Positions 1-7,980 of a DNA stretch of 34,558 nt are shown piece by piece; the first letter of the stretch is position 1, and the number at the start of each line of letters is the position of its first letter. The DNA lies in NCBI GenBank assembly GCA_020849495.1, contig JADLGD010000016.1, positions 1-34,558 of the forward strand, read 5' to 3'. The stretch is from Fluviicola sp. (GTDB lineage Bacteria > Bacteroidota > Bacteroidia > Flavobacteriales_D > Crocinitomicaceae). Position numbers and translations under genes: made by a program. The notes beneath the pieces are model-generated. The model was not told where the DNA came from. It saw only the letters and a program-made list of their open reading frames with translations, and ran no database searches.

Positions 1-87
<87 letters not shown>

Positions 88-91
88 TTAC

Positions 92-124
92 AAAGCCTTT
101 CAGGAAACTGAGAGGCTTTTTTTG
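92..124 (+). terminator. Rho-independent terminator of the rRNA operon
   Basis: AAAGCCTTTC (92-101) pairs with GAGAGGCTTT (110-119) with one mismatch, around a short loop. A run of T follows to position 123. It sits just behind the 5S gene. Confidence 0.85.
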
Positions 125-430
125 TTTGTAAGCTTTTTGAATGGATATGTTTTTTGAGCAAGTCTCCCGAAACTTCCCTTCGGTTGTTCGGGATCTACAG
201 CAAATAGAGACTCAATTGAATGGATGTTTCTAACTAAATAGAATGATGTCTGATATACAAATCAAATATTCAAGATAGATTCTTTTAGTTGATTCAATTC
301 CATCAAGGTTTTTGCTTTTTTGTACCTTTTTATACTATTGATAACCATCACTCAATTCTTCAGAAAATCCTTTCTTAATTAAATAAGAAATTAAAATGAA
401 CGCATTAAGTATAGCAAAATAGCGCATGAA
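125..430. other. Gene-free AT-rich gap between the rRNA operon and aqpZ
   Basis: No convincing gene is seen. The only structure is a nested inverted repeat: AGTCTC (161-166) with GAGACT (207-212), and inside it TCCCGAA (165-171) with TTCGGGA (187-193). The rest is AT-rich with no clear promoter. A 30-codon minus-strand ORF (427 to 335) lies behind the aquaporin terminator and is probably chance. Confidence 0.6.
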
Positions 431-433
431 AAA

Positions 434-459
434 AAAGCGCTTCTGCTTAGAAACGCTTT
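434..459 (-). terminator. Terminator of aqpZ
   Basis: AAAGCG (434-439) pairs with CGCTTT (454-459), and inside it TTCT (441-444) pairs with AGAA (449-452) around a GCTT loop. On the minus strand the hairpin is followed by a U run (complement of A's at 429-436). It lies about 20 bases after the aquaporin stop. Confidence 0.85.
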
Positions 460-481
460 ATTCATTTTATTAAAAAAGAAT

Positions 482-1168
482 CTATAAACTATCTTTCTTC
501 AAATAATTGTAAACCAAACCAGCCATCATAGCTCCAGCAATAGGAACTACAATGAAAAGCCAAAGTTGCTCCAATGCAGTTCCACCAGCAAAGATCGCTT
601 GTGAGATACTTCTTGCAGGGTTAACAGAAGTATTTGTTACGGGAATACTAATTAAATGAATCAAAGTAAGTGCAAGACCAATTGCAATACCAGCAAAACC
701 TTTAGGTGCTCTATCGTCTGTAGCTCCCAAAATAATTAAGAGAAATATAAACGTCATCACAAATTCAGTAACGATAGCAGCTGACATATTGTAACCTCCA
801 GGAGATAATTTTCCATATCCATTAGCTGCAAAACCACCTATATCAGAACCGTTTCCTGTAGCAATAATGTACAAGACACCTGCAGCAGCTATTGCACCAA
901 TGATCTGACTTAAAATATATGGGAGAACATCTTTTTTATCAATTCTTCCAGAAACAAGTAAGCCTAGAGTTACTGCAGGATTTAAATGTGCACCAGAAAT
1001 ATGTCCAAAAGAATAGGCTATCGTTAGTACCGTTAATCCAAACGCAATAGAAACTCCAACTAAACCGATTCCAACTTCAGGAAAACCTGCTGCTAAAACG
1101 GCACTACCACAACCTCCTAGTACTAACCAGAAAGTTCCGATAAATTCTGCTATTAATTTTTTTGTCAT
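482..1168 (-). CDS. aqpZ: Aquaporin Z-type water channel (MIP family)
   Basis: An inner-membrane water channel of 228 residues, close to the roughly 231 of E. coli AqpZ, with six hydrophobic helices. Both pore motifs are present: NPA at 63-65 and 183-185. The aromatic/arginine selectivity filter can be read as F43, H171, T180 and R186, the same F/H/T/R set as AqpZ. This indicates a water-selective aquaporin rather than a glycerol facilitator, which lacks the His. The gene is monocistronic: it starts with ATG, has a promoter at 1248-1277 and ends at its own hairpin terminator. Water selectivity is inferred from the filter residues. Confidence 0.95.
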   Translation of the reverse strand: MTKKLIAEFIGTFWLVLGGCGSAVLAAGFPEVGIGLVGVSIAFGLTVLTIAYSFGHISGAHLNPAVTLGLLVSGRIDKKDVLPYILSQIIGAIAAAGVLYIIATGNGSDIGGFAANGYGKLSPGGYNMSAAIVTEFVMTFIFLLIILGATDDRAPKGFAGIAIGLALTLIHLISIPVTNTSVNPARSISQAIFAGGTALEQLWLFIVVPIAGAMMAGLVYNYLKKDSL

Positions 1169-1247
1169 GATTTTTTTAGTTTATAGTGTAAATTGAAAAC
1201 AATGATTTTTAGAATTTCATCAATTAGCCTAGTTGTACTTGAAATTT

Positions 1248-1277
1248 CAAATAAAGTTTCACGAATTTGATAACCAA
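1248..1277 (-). promoter_or_regulatory. Putative aqpZ promoter
   Basis: On the minus strand TTG (complement of 1275-1277) is separated by 19 bases from TTTATTTG (complement of 1248-1255). This is a 7-of-8 match to the Bacteroidota -7 element TAnnTTTG at ideal spacing. The leader would be about 70 bases. Confidence 0.5.
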
Positions 1278-1296
1278 TAAAATAGCTATTTATAGA

Positions 1297-4155
1297 CTAT
1301 TGTAAAATAAGTTTAAAAACAATTCCTTCAATATGAATAAAATAACTACCAGCAGACCAATTCTTGCAGTTGATATGTTGGATTCCTTTTTCAATTTGTT
1401 GATGGAATACTAATTTGGATGCATTATCAAAAATGAAAACTTCTTGATCTTTTAAAGTTTGAATATAAAAACTAGAAGTTGTTGGATTTGGGTAAATTTC
1501 AATTCCAAACTCAGACAATTCTTCGTTACCAATTGTTGACAAATAAATGAATCCATCACTAAAAATAGTATCACTTAATCCAGCTCCATTTTCTGCATAT
1601 ACTTTTATTCTATAATGCTCTCCATGAATCAAACCGTTCAATGACTCAAAACTAGTAGTAGTTGTAACATCAAATGGATTTAAAATAACAGTACCATTAT
1701 TTTGTTCAACTTGACATTTAATGACCGCTATAGCTGAATTTGTATCAACCGCATTAAGATTTGATAGTAAAATAGCAGTTGTGTTCAAAAGCGTATCAAT
1801 ATCTGAATTTTCTTCTGTCGGTATCGAAACAATAGGTAAGGAAAAATCAACATCGTACAATTGCTCAGAGTAACCAATGTTATGAGCAGCATCAAAACTG
1901 ATGTTTGCAATTTTTCCTGCAGCATTTACAGGAGATGGATTACAAGTATAAAAGTGTCCATTTGTATTGACGATTACAGTTTCTGAACTACTTCTTCCTG
2001 TATACACGGCAACTTTATTTACCTTAAAAAGTGCATTTCCAGATCGCAGTGAGATTCCTGTACTTGCTTGCAAAGGACTATTATCGGTCCAATTTCCCGC
2101 AAATTGATCATTGACGTAAATACTCGTTTGACCACTTTGTAAATTGTATCTTACTTTGCAATCATACAAACTATCGGGATGAAGAGTAAAAGGAAAACTA
2201 GCAGTTAAAGCAAATACATCATTGGTTACTTCATATAGTTGGATCACATCAGTATCTACTCTGAACCAAACAAAATACGAATTTCCTCTATTTGGTAAAC
2301 TTAAATCACTACACATATAATGTATTCCGGCTCTTCTGTTGGTTCCACTGCCTGTTATCTGTCCAACAAATTGAAACAAATAGTCGTCACTTGAAGTTAA
2401 AGGCATCGTCAATCCAAAACTTGTATTGGTATTGGTTTCATCCGTTTGTTCTACAGAACCATTTGAATAATTCCAAGTTCCAACATAGCTGTTCCAATTT
2501 GTCTGAAAATTAAATTCATCAAAGCAATGTCCTGTATTTTGATTGGCATGCCAAGTCGATTGATCCAAACTTTGAGCATTCCAATAACTGGTTTCCACTC
2601 CAATATTGTCTGAATCTGTAAAATTAGCACTTGCATTTTCAGTCAACCAAGGAGAGGATATGCTACTAGAAACAGTAGGAGCAATTGAATCTTGAACACA
2701 ATGATAGGTCATTTTCCAACCGTTGGATCTTGTAGAACCATCGGATTTAAAATACAGGGTTAAACTTCCCGAAGTGGTTGAAAATTGACCAGGACCTGTT
2801 GTTCCATGATAAAAGCCAATTAAAGGAGCTGAAGTCGATGCTCCATCATACAACCATAAAGTATCAAAATCAGCTTCGGTAGAAAATTCTAAGAAATTCA
2901 CATTAAGAGAGGTTGCCCCTGGAGGACTAATCGTGTAAGAAACAGTTTCATTGTTGTAATAATTTACTTCAGGGCCACCTTCATCATATAAAGTATCCGA
3001 ACAAGCCCATTGATTACAAGTAGTTAGTTTATCTTGGATTGCTGTCCATAATTCATTGTATCCATCATCGTAACCCAAAGCCCAAATACCAATTCCCTTT
3101 AAGTTTCGGCGGTTCACTAAATCATAGCGCTCTTTAAGTTCGTTTTCTTCTGAAATCCAACACTGTCGCCATGTCCCCGCATTTTGGAAAATATAAGCAT
3201 TGCTTGAAGAGCGATTTGAATGAATAGGATTTACGTAATTTCCAGATGTATTTGTTTGTACAAAATCATAAATCCTTGAAAATACATTGCTTCCAGTTGT
3301 ACTTCCAGGAATTGCATTGGTAGTCGTTTCCCATTCTCTACCATAATAAGGGAGACCTAAAACCAACTTTGAACTTGGAATTCCTGCATTCAAATAATAA
3401 CTCACAGAACGAGATAAGGAATAATCATAAGTATTTGAAAATCCATAAAGGGGATCTGTTGGACCTGCTTGACTACTTCCTGAATAGTAATAATCATATC
3501 CCATAATCGTATAAAAATCCACTGAATTATTCAAAGTGGTTTCATCAAAGACATTGTTCCAATCAACGGCATACAAGCACATGGATAATTTGTAGTTGGG
3601 ATTTGCTGTATGTAAAGCGGTTCCCAAATTGGTCATGAAAGTTGTCAAATTTGCAGACTGAGAAGAAGGAACTCCCTCGAAATCGATGTTGATTCCATGA
3701 GCACCTCTTGATTGAATACTATTCACCAAATTGTTGATGAGGGTTGTTTGTGCTGTTGTGTTAGCAAAGAAAGTAGCGTGATTTGAAAATAACGTGACGC
3801 ATAAATGCACTTGCTTACCCTTCACTAAAGCCGTATCAACAGCATCATTAGTCGAAAAACTATGTGTTGAAGTTGCATTTCCTGTTGCTGCATCCACCTC
3901 ATACGCGAAAAAGCAAAAGTCACTGATCAAATCCCATTCATAGTTTGCTTCAGCACCATTCATCCAATACGGATGCCAACCGAAAACTGTTTTATTTAAG
4001 GTGCAAGTTGTCTTTTCACTATTAAAAGCTGATTTTTTCTTTGGGATAACCAACTGACCATTGTCTGGATGTGCCAGTAAATCAGTTTCATGAATGGATT
4101 GTGCAACTAAAAAAGTTGTAAAAGTAATAGAACAAAAGAGTAGTAAGTTTTTCAT
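1297..4155 (-). CDS. Secreted GH18 glycosidase (chitinase-like) with CUB domain and T9SS sorting domain
   Basis: The start used is the ATG at 4155, which opens a classic signal peptide (MKNLLLFCSITFTTFLVAQ). The longer frame begins upstream of the promoter. Numbering from this Met, residues about 56-379 form a GH18 barrel. The active-site strand reads HGINIDFEG, keeping the catalytic Glu (about 160) and the Asp two before it, and MGYDYYYSG lies further on. A CUB domain follows (about 385-486), then a beta-rich lectin/laminin-G-like stretch and a fibronectin-like segment. The last 75-80 residues are a T9SS type A sorting domain (IYPNPTTSSF, then a C-terminal beta strand). The protein is probably exported across the outer membrane and attached or released, acting on chitin or peptidoglycan-like glycans. 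The first Asp of DxxDxDxE is His and the second is Asn; NIDFE also occurs in spore-type GH18 enzymes. The exact substrate is unknown. Confidence 0.88.
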   Translation of the reverse strand: MKNLLLFCSITFTTFLVAQSIHETDLLAHPDNGQLVIPKKKSAFNSEKTTCTLNKTVFGWHPYWMNGAEANYEWDLISDFCFFAYEVDAATGNATSTHSFSTNDAVDTALVKGKQVHLCVTLFSNHATFFANTTAQTTLINNLVNSIQSRGAHGINIDFEGVPSSQSANLTTFMTNLGTALHTANPNYKLSMCLYAVDWNNVFDETTLNNSVDFYTIMGYDYYYSGSSQAGPTDPLYGFSNTYDYSLSRSVSYYLNAGIPSSKLVLGLPYYGREWETTTNAIPGSTTGSNVFSRIYDFVQTNTSGNYVNPIHSNRSSSNAYIFQNAGTWRQCWISEENELKERYDLVNRRNLKGIGIWALGYDDGYNELWTAIQDKLTTCNQWACSDTLYDEGGPEVNYYNNETVSYTISPPGATSLNVNFLEFSTEADFDTLWLYDGASTSAPLIGFYHGTTGPGQFSTTSGSLTLYFKSDGSTRSNGWKMTYHCVQDSIAPTVSSSISSPWLTENASANFTDSDNIGVETSYWNAQSLDQSTWHANQNTGHCFDEFNFQTNWNSYVGTWNYSNGSVEQTDETNTNTSFGLTMPLTSSDDYLFQFVGQITGSGTNRRAGIHYMCSDLSLPNRGNSYFVWFRVDTDVIQLYEVTNDVFALTASFPFTLHPDSLYDCKVRYNLQSGQTSIYVNDQFAGNWTDNSPLQASTGISLRSGNALFKVNKVAVYTGRSSSETVIVNTNGHFYTCNPSPVNAAGKIANISFDAAHNIGYSEQLYDVDFSLPIVSIPTEENSDIDTLLNTTAILLSNLNAVDTNSAIAVIKCQVEQNNGTVILNPFDVTTTTSFESLNGLIHGEHYRIKVYAENGAGLSDTIFSDGFIYLSTIGNEELSEFGIEIYPNPTTSSFYIQTLKDQEVFIFDNASKLVFHQQIEKGIQHINCKNWSAGSYFIHIEGIVFKLILQ

Positions 4156-4176
4156 GTTCAATAAGCAATTCTCTAA

Positions 4177-4184
4177 CAAATGTA
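4177..4184 (-). promoter_or_regulatory. -7 promoter element for the GH18 gene
   Basis: The minus strand reads TACATTTG, an exact TAnnTTTG match, 21 bases before the ATG at 4155. No well-spaced TTG was found. The element favours the start at 4155. Confidence 0.5.
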
Positions 4185-4200
4185 AGAATGGAAACAACAC

Positions 4201-4231
4201 AAAAAAAGGCCTTTTCAAAAGAAAAGACCTT
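4201..4231 (-). terminator. Terminator of ndk
   Basis: AAGGCCTTTTC (4206-4216) pairs with GAAAAGACCTT (4221-4231), 11 pairs with one G-U, around a four-base loop. A U run follows on the minus strand (complement of A's 4201-4207). It separates ndk from the GH18 gene. Confidence 0.88.
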
Positions 4232-4255
4232 GAATATCAACTAAATCGTTTTTAA

Positions 4256-4675
4256 TTATACGATTTCTGCATCTGTGAAATGAAATTTACCTTCGATCGC
4301 AGCATTTTCATCTGAATCTGAACCGTGAACAGCATTACGACCTTTTGATTCAGCGTAATATTTACGGATTGTACCTTCAGCTGCTTCAGCTGGATCTGTA
4401 GCACCAATCAATGCGCGGAAATCAGCTACTGCATTGTCTTTTTCTAAAATAGCAGCTACGATAGGCCCAGATGTCATGTATTCTACCAATTCGCCATAAA
4501 ATGGACGCTCAGCGTGAACTTCATAAAATTTTTGCGCTTGCTCTGTAGTCAAACGTGTTAATTTCATTGCTTTAATAGAAAATCCTGCTTGGATAATCAT
4601 ATCAATAATTTTACCCATGTGACCATTTTCGATCGCATCTGGTTTCAACATGGTGAAAGTTCTGTTACCTGACAT
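4256..4675 (-). CDS. ndk: Nucleoside diphosphate kinase
   Basis: Transfers the gamma phosphate from ATP to nucleoside diphosphates through a phosphohistidine, balancing (d)NTP pools in the cytoplasm. The protein begins [19 protein letters not shown]11 of MLKPD is the family's nucleotide-contacting lysine and H117 in [12 protein letters not shown] is the phosphorylated histidine. At 139 residues it has normal family length. The start at 4675 is preferred over a TTG 39 bases upstream, because that TTG lies upstream of the predicted transcription start from the -7 element at 4704-4711. The gene is monocistronic with its own terminator and is divergent from the metal regulon. Confidence 0.97.
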   Translation of the reverse strand: MSGNRTFTMLKPDAIENGHMGKIIDMIIQAGFSIKAMKLTRLTTEQAQKFYEVHAERPFYGELVEYMTSGPIVAAILEKDNAVADFRALIGATDPAEAAEGTIRKYYAESKGRNAVHGSDSDENAAIEGKFHFTDAEIV

Positions 4676-4703
4676 CTTACTCTTGTTTTTGTGAAATTTT
4701 CTG

Positions 4704-4711
4704 CAAAAGTA
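4704..4711 (-). promoter_or_regulatory. -7 promoter element for ndk
   Basis: The minus strand reads TACTTTTG, an exact TAnnTTTG match, placing the transcript start near 4697 and a leader of about 22 bases. The upstream TTG is not well spaced. Confidence 0.55.
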
Positions 4712-4770
4712 CAACTATTTTCTAAATCTAACAGCACAATTTATGCTTTGAATTGCTTGAAGTTTTAAAA

Positions 4771-4801
4771 TTTAGATATGTCTAAAAAATAATTAACTTT
4801 A
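4771..4801 (+). promoter_or_regulatory. Palindromic operator and promoter of the metal regulon
   Basis: TTTAGA (4771-4776) and TCTAAA (4781-4786) form a perfect inverted repeat around TATG, in an AT-rich flank. DtxR/MntR boxes have this kind of TTTAGG..CCTAAA symmetry. A near -7 element, TAACTTTA (4794-4801, 7 of 8), lies downstream, and the palindrome falls where the -33 element should be. Binding there would block polymerase. Autoregulation by the next gene is inferred. Confidence 0.55.
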
Positions 4802-4816
4802 CAATAAAAAATAAGC

Positions 4817-5482
4817 ATGCAGTTATCGCAAAGTGAAGAAAATTACATCAAAGCAATATATGCGCTTTCAGAAGAAACAGGGAAAGAAATTTCTACCAAT
4901 GATTTGGCTGAAAAGATGGCAACGAAGGCTTCTTCAGTGACTGATATGCTAAAAAAGTTAACAGATAAGGATTTACTGAAATACAAGAAATACCAAGGCT
5001 GTACACTCACTAAAAATGGACGTGAAATCGCATTAGCAATCGTTCGGAAACACCGCTTGTGGGAAGTGTTTTTAGTGGAAAAGTTACAATTTGGGTGGGA
5101 TGAAGTTCATGCAATCGCTGAACAGTTAGAGCACATTCAATCCAATCAATTGACCAATAAATTAGAAGCGTTTCTTGGTTTCCCGAAGGTTGATCCTCAT
5201 GGTGATCCCATTCCAAATATCAATGGAGAATTTGACCCGAGTCCAAAAAGAGTACTGCTTTCAAAATGTGAAAAAGGAAACAAAGGAATCGTCATGGGTG
5301 TTGAAGATGGTGAACCGTCATTTTTACAATACCTCAACAAAATTGGATTTAAACTGGGATTGAACATTAAAGTGGAAGATCGGCTTTCTTTTGATGGCTC
5401 ATTAATCATTGAAATGGATGGAAAAACCCTTCAGTTTTCTCATTTAGTGGCTTCTAAAATTGCAATTCAACTAATTGACTAA
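4817..5482 (+). CDS. DtxR/MntR-family metal-dependent transcriptional repressor
   Basis: A 221-residue regulator. Residues 1-65 form the winged helix-turn-helix, about 70-140 the metal-binding dimerisation domain, and the C-terminal third an SH3/FeoA-like domain as in full-length DtxR. In the dimerisation domain H79, E83, H98, E102, E105 and H106 can be read, matching DtxR numbering. Position 102 is Glu, as at the equivalent site of MntR, not the Cys of iron-sensing DtxR, so Mn(II) sensing is more likely than Fe(II). This is inference from residues. The stop codon abuts the ATG of the metal-binding lipoprotein (TAAATG), and the palindrome at 4771-4786 is the likely operator. It is the first gene of a five-gene operon, like troR/troABCD-type loci. 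Confidence 0.9.
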   Translation: MQLSQSEENYIKAIYALSEETGKEISTNDLAEKMATKASSVTDMLKKLTDKDLLKYKKYQGCTLTKNGREIALAIVRKHRLWEVFLVEKLQFGWDEVHAIAEQLEHIQSNQLTNKLEAFLGFPKVDPHGDPIPNINGEFDPSPKRVLLSKCEKGNKGIVMGVEDGEPSFLQYLNKIGFKLGLNIKVEDRLSFDGSLIIEMDGKTLQFSHLVASKIAIQLID

Positions 5483-6388
5483 ATGAAATATTTTGCAATC
5501 ATATTAGTCCTTTTTTCTTTTTTATCTTGTCGTATTCAAACGGATAAGCCTGAAAAGGAATTGATTGTTTGTTCAACTTCGATCATTGCTGATTGTGTAA
5601 AAGAAATTGTTGGTGATAAAATTGAAGTCGTTTCATTGATGGGACCTGGAGTTGATCCACATGCATACAATCCCAGACCAAGTGATGTGAAATACCTCAA
5701 TAATGCAAGTGTGATTATTTACAGTGGTTTTCACCTTGAAGGTAAAATGGCTGAATTGTTTGAACGTTTATCCGAACGTAAAAAGGTCATTGAAGTAGCG
5801 CATTATTTTGATCAATCAGCTAAAATTGAAGCCGATCCTGGAATTATAGACCCACATATTTGGTTTAGAGCGACTGCTTGGATCGATGCCTTTGAACCTA
5901 TTACTTTGGAATTAATTGATCTTTTCCCCGCTAAATCAAAGCAATTTAATACCAATTACCAAATCTTAAAGAAAAGGGTGTATGCCATTTCGAAAGCAGG
6001 AAAAAAACTATTGGAAGAAATTCCTATTGAAAGTCGGGTTTTAATAACTTCTCATGATGCTTTTCATTACTTCGGAAAAGAGTTTGGAATAGAAGTGAAA
6101 GCGTTACAAGGAATTTCAACAACACAAGAACCAGGCGTAAAAGATGTCATTGGATTGGTGGATTTTATTGTGAAACGTAAAGTTAAAGCGCTTTTTGTTG
6201 AACATTCTGTAAGTCCAAAAGCCATTCAAACGGTGATTTATTCCTGTAAACGAAAAGGTCATTTGGTTCAAGTTGGTGGCTTATTGTATTCTGATGCTTT
6301 GGGAGAAAAACAAAAATTAGGAGGTTCGTATGTTGGTATGTTGCAACACAATATTCAAACAATTTTACTTGGTTTAAAGGAAAAGTAG
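5483..6388 (+). CDS. Metal ABC transporter substrate-binding lipoprotein (TroA/ZnuA/MntA cluster)
   Basis: Captures a divalent metal outside the inner membrane and hands it to the permeases encoded downstream. A signal peptide ends in the lipobox FLSC, giving lipidated C16. The cluster A-I metal ligands can be read as H60 (DPHAY), H125 (DPHIW), H191 (TSHDAF) and D271 (YSDALG). The His-His-His-Asp set matches TroA (Zn/Mn), whereas pneumococcal PsaA has Glu at the third site. There is no long His-rich loop as in many ZnuA proteins. At 301 residues the length is typical. It starts on the base after the repressor stop and ends 4 bases before the ATPase gene. Mn or Zn cannot be decided from sequence alone; the MntR-like repressor favours Mn. 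Confidence 0.93.
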   Translation: MKYFAIILVLFSFLSCRIQTDKPEKELIVCSTSIIADCVKEIVGDKIEVVSLMGPGVDPHAYNPRPSDVKYLNNASVIIYSGFHLEGKMAELFERLSERKKVIEVAHYFDQSAKIEADPGIIDPHIWFRATAWIDAFEPITLELIDLFPAKSKQFNTNYQILKKRVYAISKAGKKLLEEIPIESRVLITSHDAFHYFGKEFGIEVKALQGISTTQEPGVKDVIGLVDFIVKRKVKALFVEHSVSPKAIQTVIYSCKRKGHLVQVGGLLYSDALGEKQKLGGSYVGMLQHNIQTILLGLKEK

Positions 6389-6392
6389 AGCA

Positions 6393-7139
6393 ATGAAGGA
6401 ACAGACAAGTATTGATGTAAAAGGATTACAAATGGGCTATCATGGAAATATAGTCTTAAAATCTGTGGATGTAGTTTTAGAAACAGGTAAAATCATTGGT
6501 ATCATTGGGCCAAATGGTTCTGGTAAATCTACTTTCATTAAAGGAATTCTTGGTATTGTATCAAAAATGAGCGGGAACGTAACATTTTTTAATCAATCGT
6601 TGAATGCTGTCAGAAACCGAATCGCTTATGTCCCACAACGTGAAAGTGTCGATTGGGATTTTCCGATTTCAGTAAATGAATTGGTAGAAATGGGCGTTTA
6701 TCAACCCACAAAATGGTGGAAAAAATCATCTGCTGCTGATCAAGAAAAAATAAAACAAGCAATTGAAAAAGTGGGTTTAACTGCTTTTGCATCAAGACAA
6801 ATCGGACAACTTTCTGGTGGTCAACAACAACGAGCTTTTGTTGCAAGAGCTTTGGTGCAAGGTGCCGATTTAATCATCATGGATGAACCTTTTGTAGGAA
6901 TCGATATGTCATCACAAGAAGCGATTTTGTTATTACTACAAGAATTGCGCAATGAAGGTAAAACCATTTTAATTGTTCATCACGATTTAGCAACTGTCGC
7001 TAATTATTTTGATAAAGTGATGCTCTTCAATAATGAATTAGTGGCTTACGGTTCCATCAATGAAGTTATTACGCCAGCAGTTTTAGCACCTGTTTATGGT
7101 ACGATAGTCGATTTCTCACAAATCAAGCAACATGTTTAG
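6393..7139 (+). CDS. Metal ABC transporter ATP-binding protein (MntB/TroB/ZnuC-like)
   Basis: The cytoplasmic ATPase that powers the metal importer. Walker A is GPNGSGKST (39-47), the Q-loop YVPQRESVDWDFP (79-91) is typical of Mn/Zn importers, the signature is LSGGQQQR (140-147), Walker B is LIIMDEP (160-166), and the switch His is H197 (VHHD). At 248 residues it is a normal single-domain ATPase. Its last 8 bases overlap the first permease gene, indicating translational coupling and a fixed order of repressor, binding protein, ATPase and two permeases. Confidence 0.95.
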   Translation: MKEQTSIDVKGLQMGYHGNIVLKSVDVVLETGKIIGIIGPNGSGKSTFIKGILGIVSKMSGNVTFFNQSLNAVRNRIAYVPQRESVDWDFPISVNELVEMGVYQPTKWWKKSSAADQEKIKQAIEKVGLTAFASRQIGQLSGGQQQRAFVARALVQGADLIIMDEPFVGIDMSSQEAILLLLQELRNEGKTILIVHHDLATVANYFDKVMLFNNELVAYGSINEVITPAVLAPVYGTIVDFSQIKQHV

Positions 7140-7980
7140 TGATCCTACTTTAGTTCGCGTTTTCTTGGGAACATTCCTGATTGGTTTGATTGCAGCTGTG
7201 GTAGGATTTTTCACCTTCCTTCAAAAAAAAGCACTCATTGGTGATGCTGTGTCACATGCCATTTTGCCTGGTGTCATTTTAGCTTATGCCTTTTCTGGCG
7301 TGAGAGAAACATGGATTTTACTCATAGGAGCATTTGTTTCTGGATGGTTGGCAACTCAGCAAATTTCCTGGTTAGAACGTACAACCAAATTGAAATCAGA
7401 TACCGTCATTGCAGTGGTGATGAGTACCTTTTTCGCATTGGGCTTGTGTGGCTTGTCCTGGTTGCAATTGAATCCAGACGATGGACAAGCTGGTCTAAGT
7501 GATTTCTTGTTTGGGAAAATTGCAGCGATTTCGATGGTTGACATCTATTTTTTAATGGGGATTGCCATTTTTATCTTGCTGGTAGTTGCTTTGAGATTTC
7601 GTTATTTTGTTTCTTTTGCCTTCAATCGCGAATTCATGATTGGAAAAGGTTTTTCTGAAAAACGCAATAGTTTTCTGCTGAATACAATGATCATTCTTGC
7701 TGTTGCTATGGGGATTCAAGCATTGGGTGTTGTTCTGATGTCAGCTCTGTTAATCGTCCCAGTTGCTAGTGCGCGCATGTTAACGAACAAAATCAATTTA
7801 CTTTTTGTAGTTGCCATTGGTATTGGTTGTTTTTCTGCCGTTTTTGGCGCTTATATTTCCACGTTGAAAGAGAATATGCCAACAGGACCTTGGATCATCA
7901 TGGTTTTGACAATGATTACAAGCTTTGCGGCTTTGACTAGATGGATTGTTTCCAAAAACAAACAAGTGAAACATGGATAA
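7132..7980 (+). CDS. Metal ABC transporter permease 1 (ABC-3 family, TroC/MntC-like)
   Basis: An integral membrane protein of 282 residues with about eight or nine hydrophobic helices, belonging to the ABC-3 permease family for Mn/Zn/Fe. Family features are ALIGDAVSHAILPGV near residues 34-48 and the late GIQALGVVLMSALLIVPVASAR stretch, positioned like the ATPase-contacting segment. It overlaps the ATPase gene by 8 bases and the second permease gene by 8 bases. Two different permeases suggest a heterodimeric channel as in TroABCD and MntABCD, rather than the homodimer expected for ZnuB. Confidence 0.93.
   Translation: MFSDPTLVRVFLGTFLIGLIAAVVGFFTFLQKKALIGDAVSHAILPGVILAYAFSGVRETWILLIGAFVSGWLATQQISWLERTTKLKSDTVIAVVMSTFFALGLCGLSWLQLNPDDGQAGLSDFLFGKIAAISMVDIYFLMGIAIFILLVVALRFRYFVSFAFNREFMIGKGFSEKRNSFLLNTMIILAVAMGIQALGVVLMSALLIVPVASARMLTNKINLLFVVAIGIGCFSAVFGAYISTLKENMPTGPWIIMVLTMITSFAALTRWIVSKNKQVKHG

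Noticed and set aside
335..427. A 30-codon minus-strand ORF (MRYFAILNAFILISYL...) with a hydrophobic segment
   Set aside because: It lies behind the aqpZ terminator, has no visible promoter, and could easily arise by chance in AT-rich sequence.
4156..4218. Upstream extension of the GH18 gene (21 extra residues)
   Set aside because: It begins upstream of the -7 element at 4177-4184 and within the ndk terminator; the ATG at 4155 opens a proper signal peptide.
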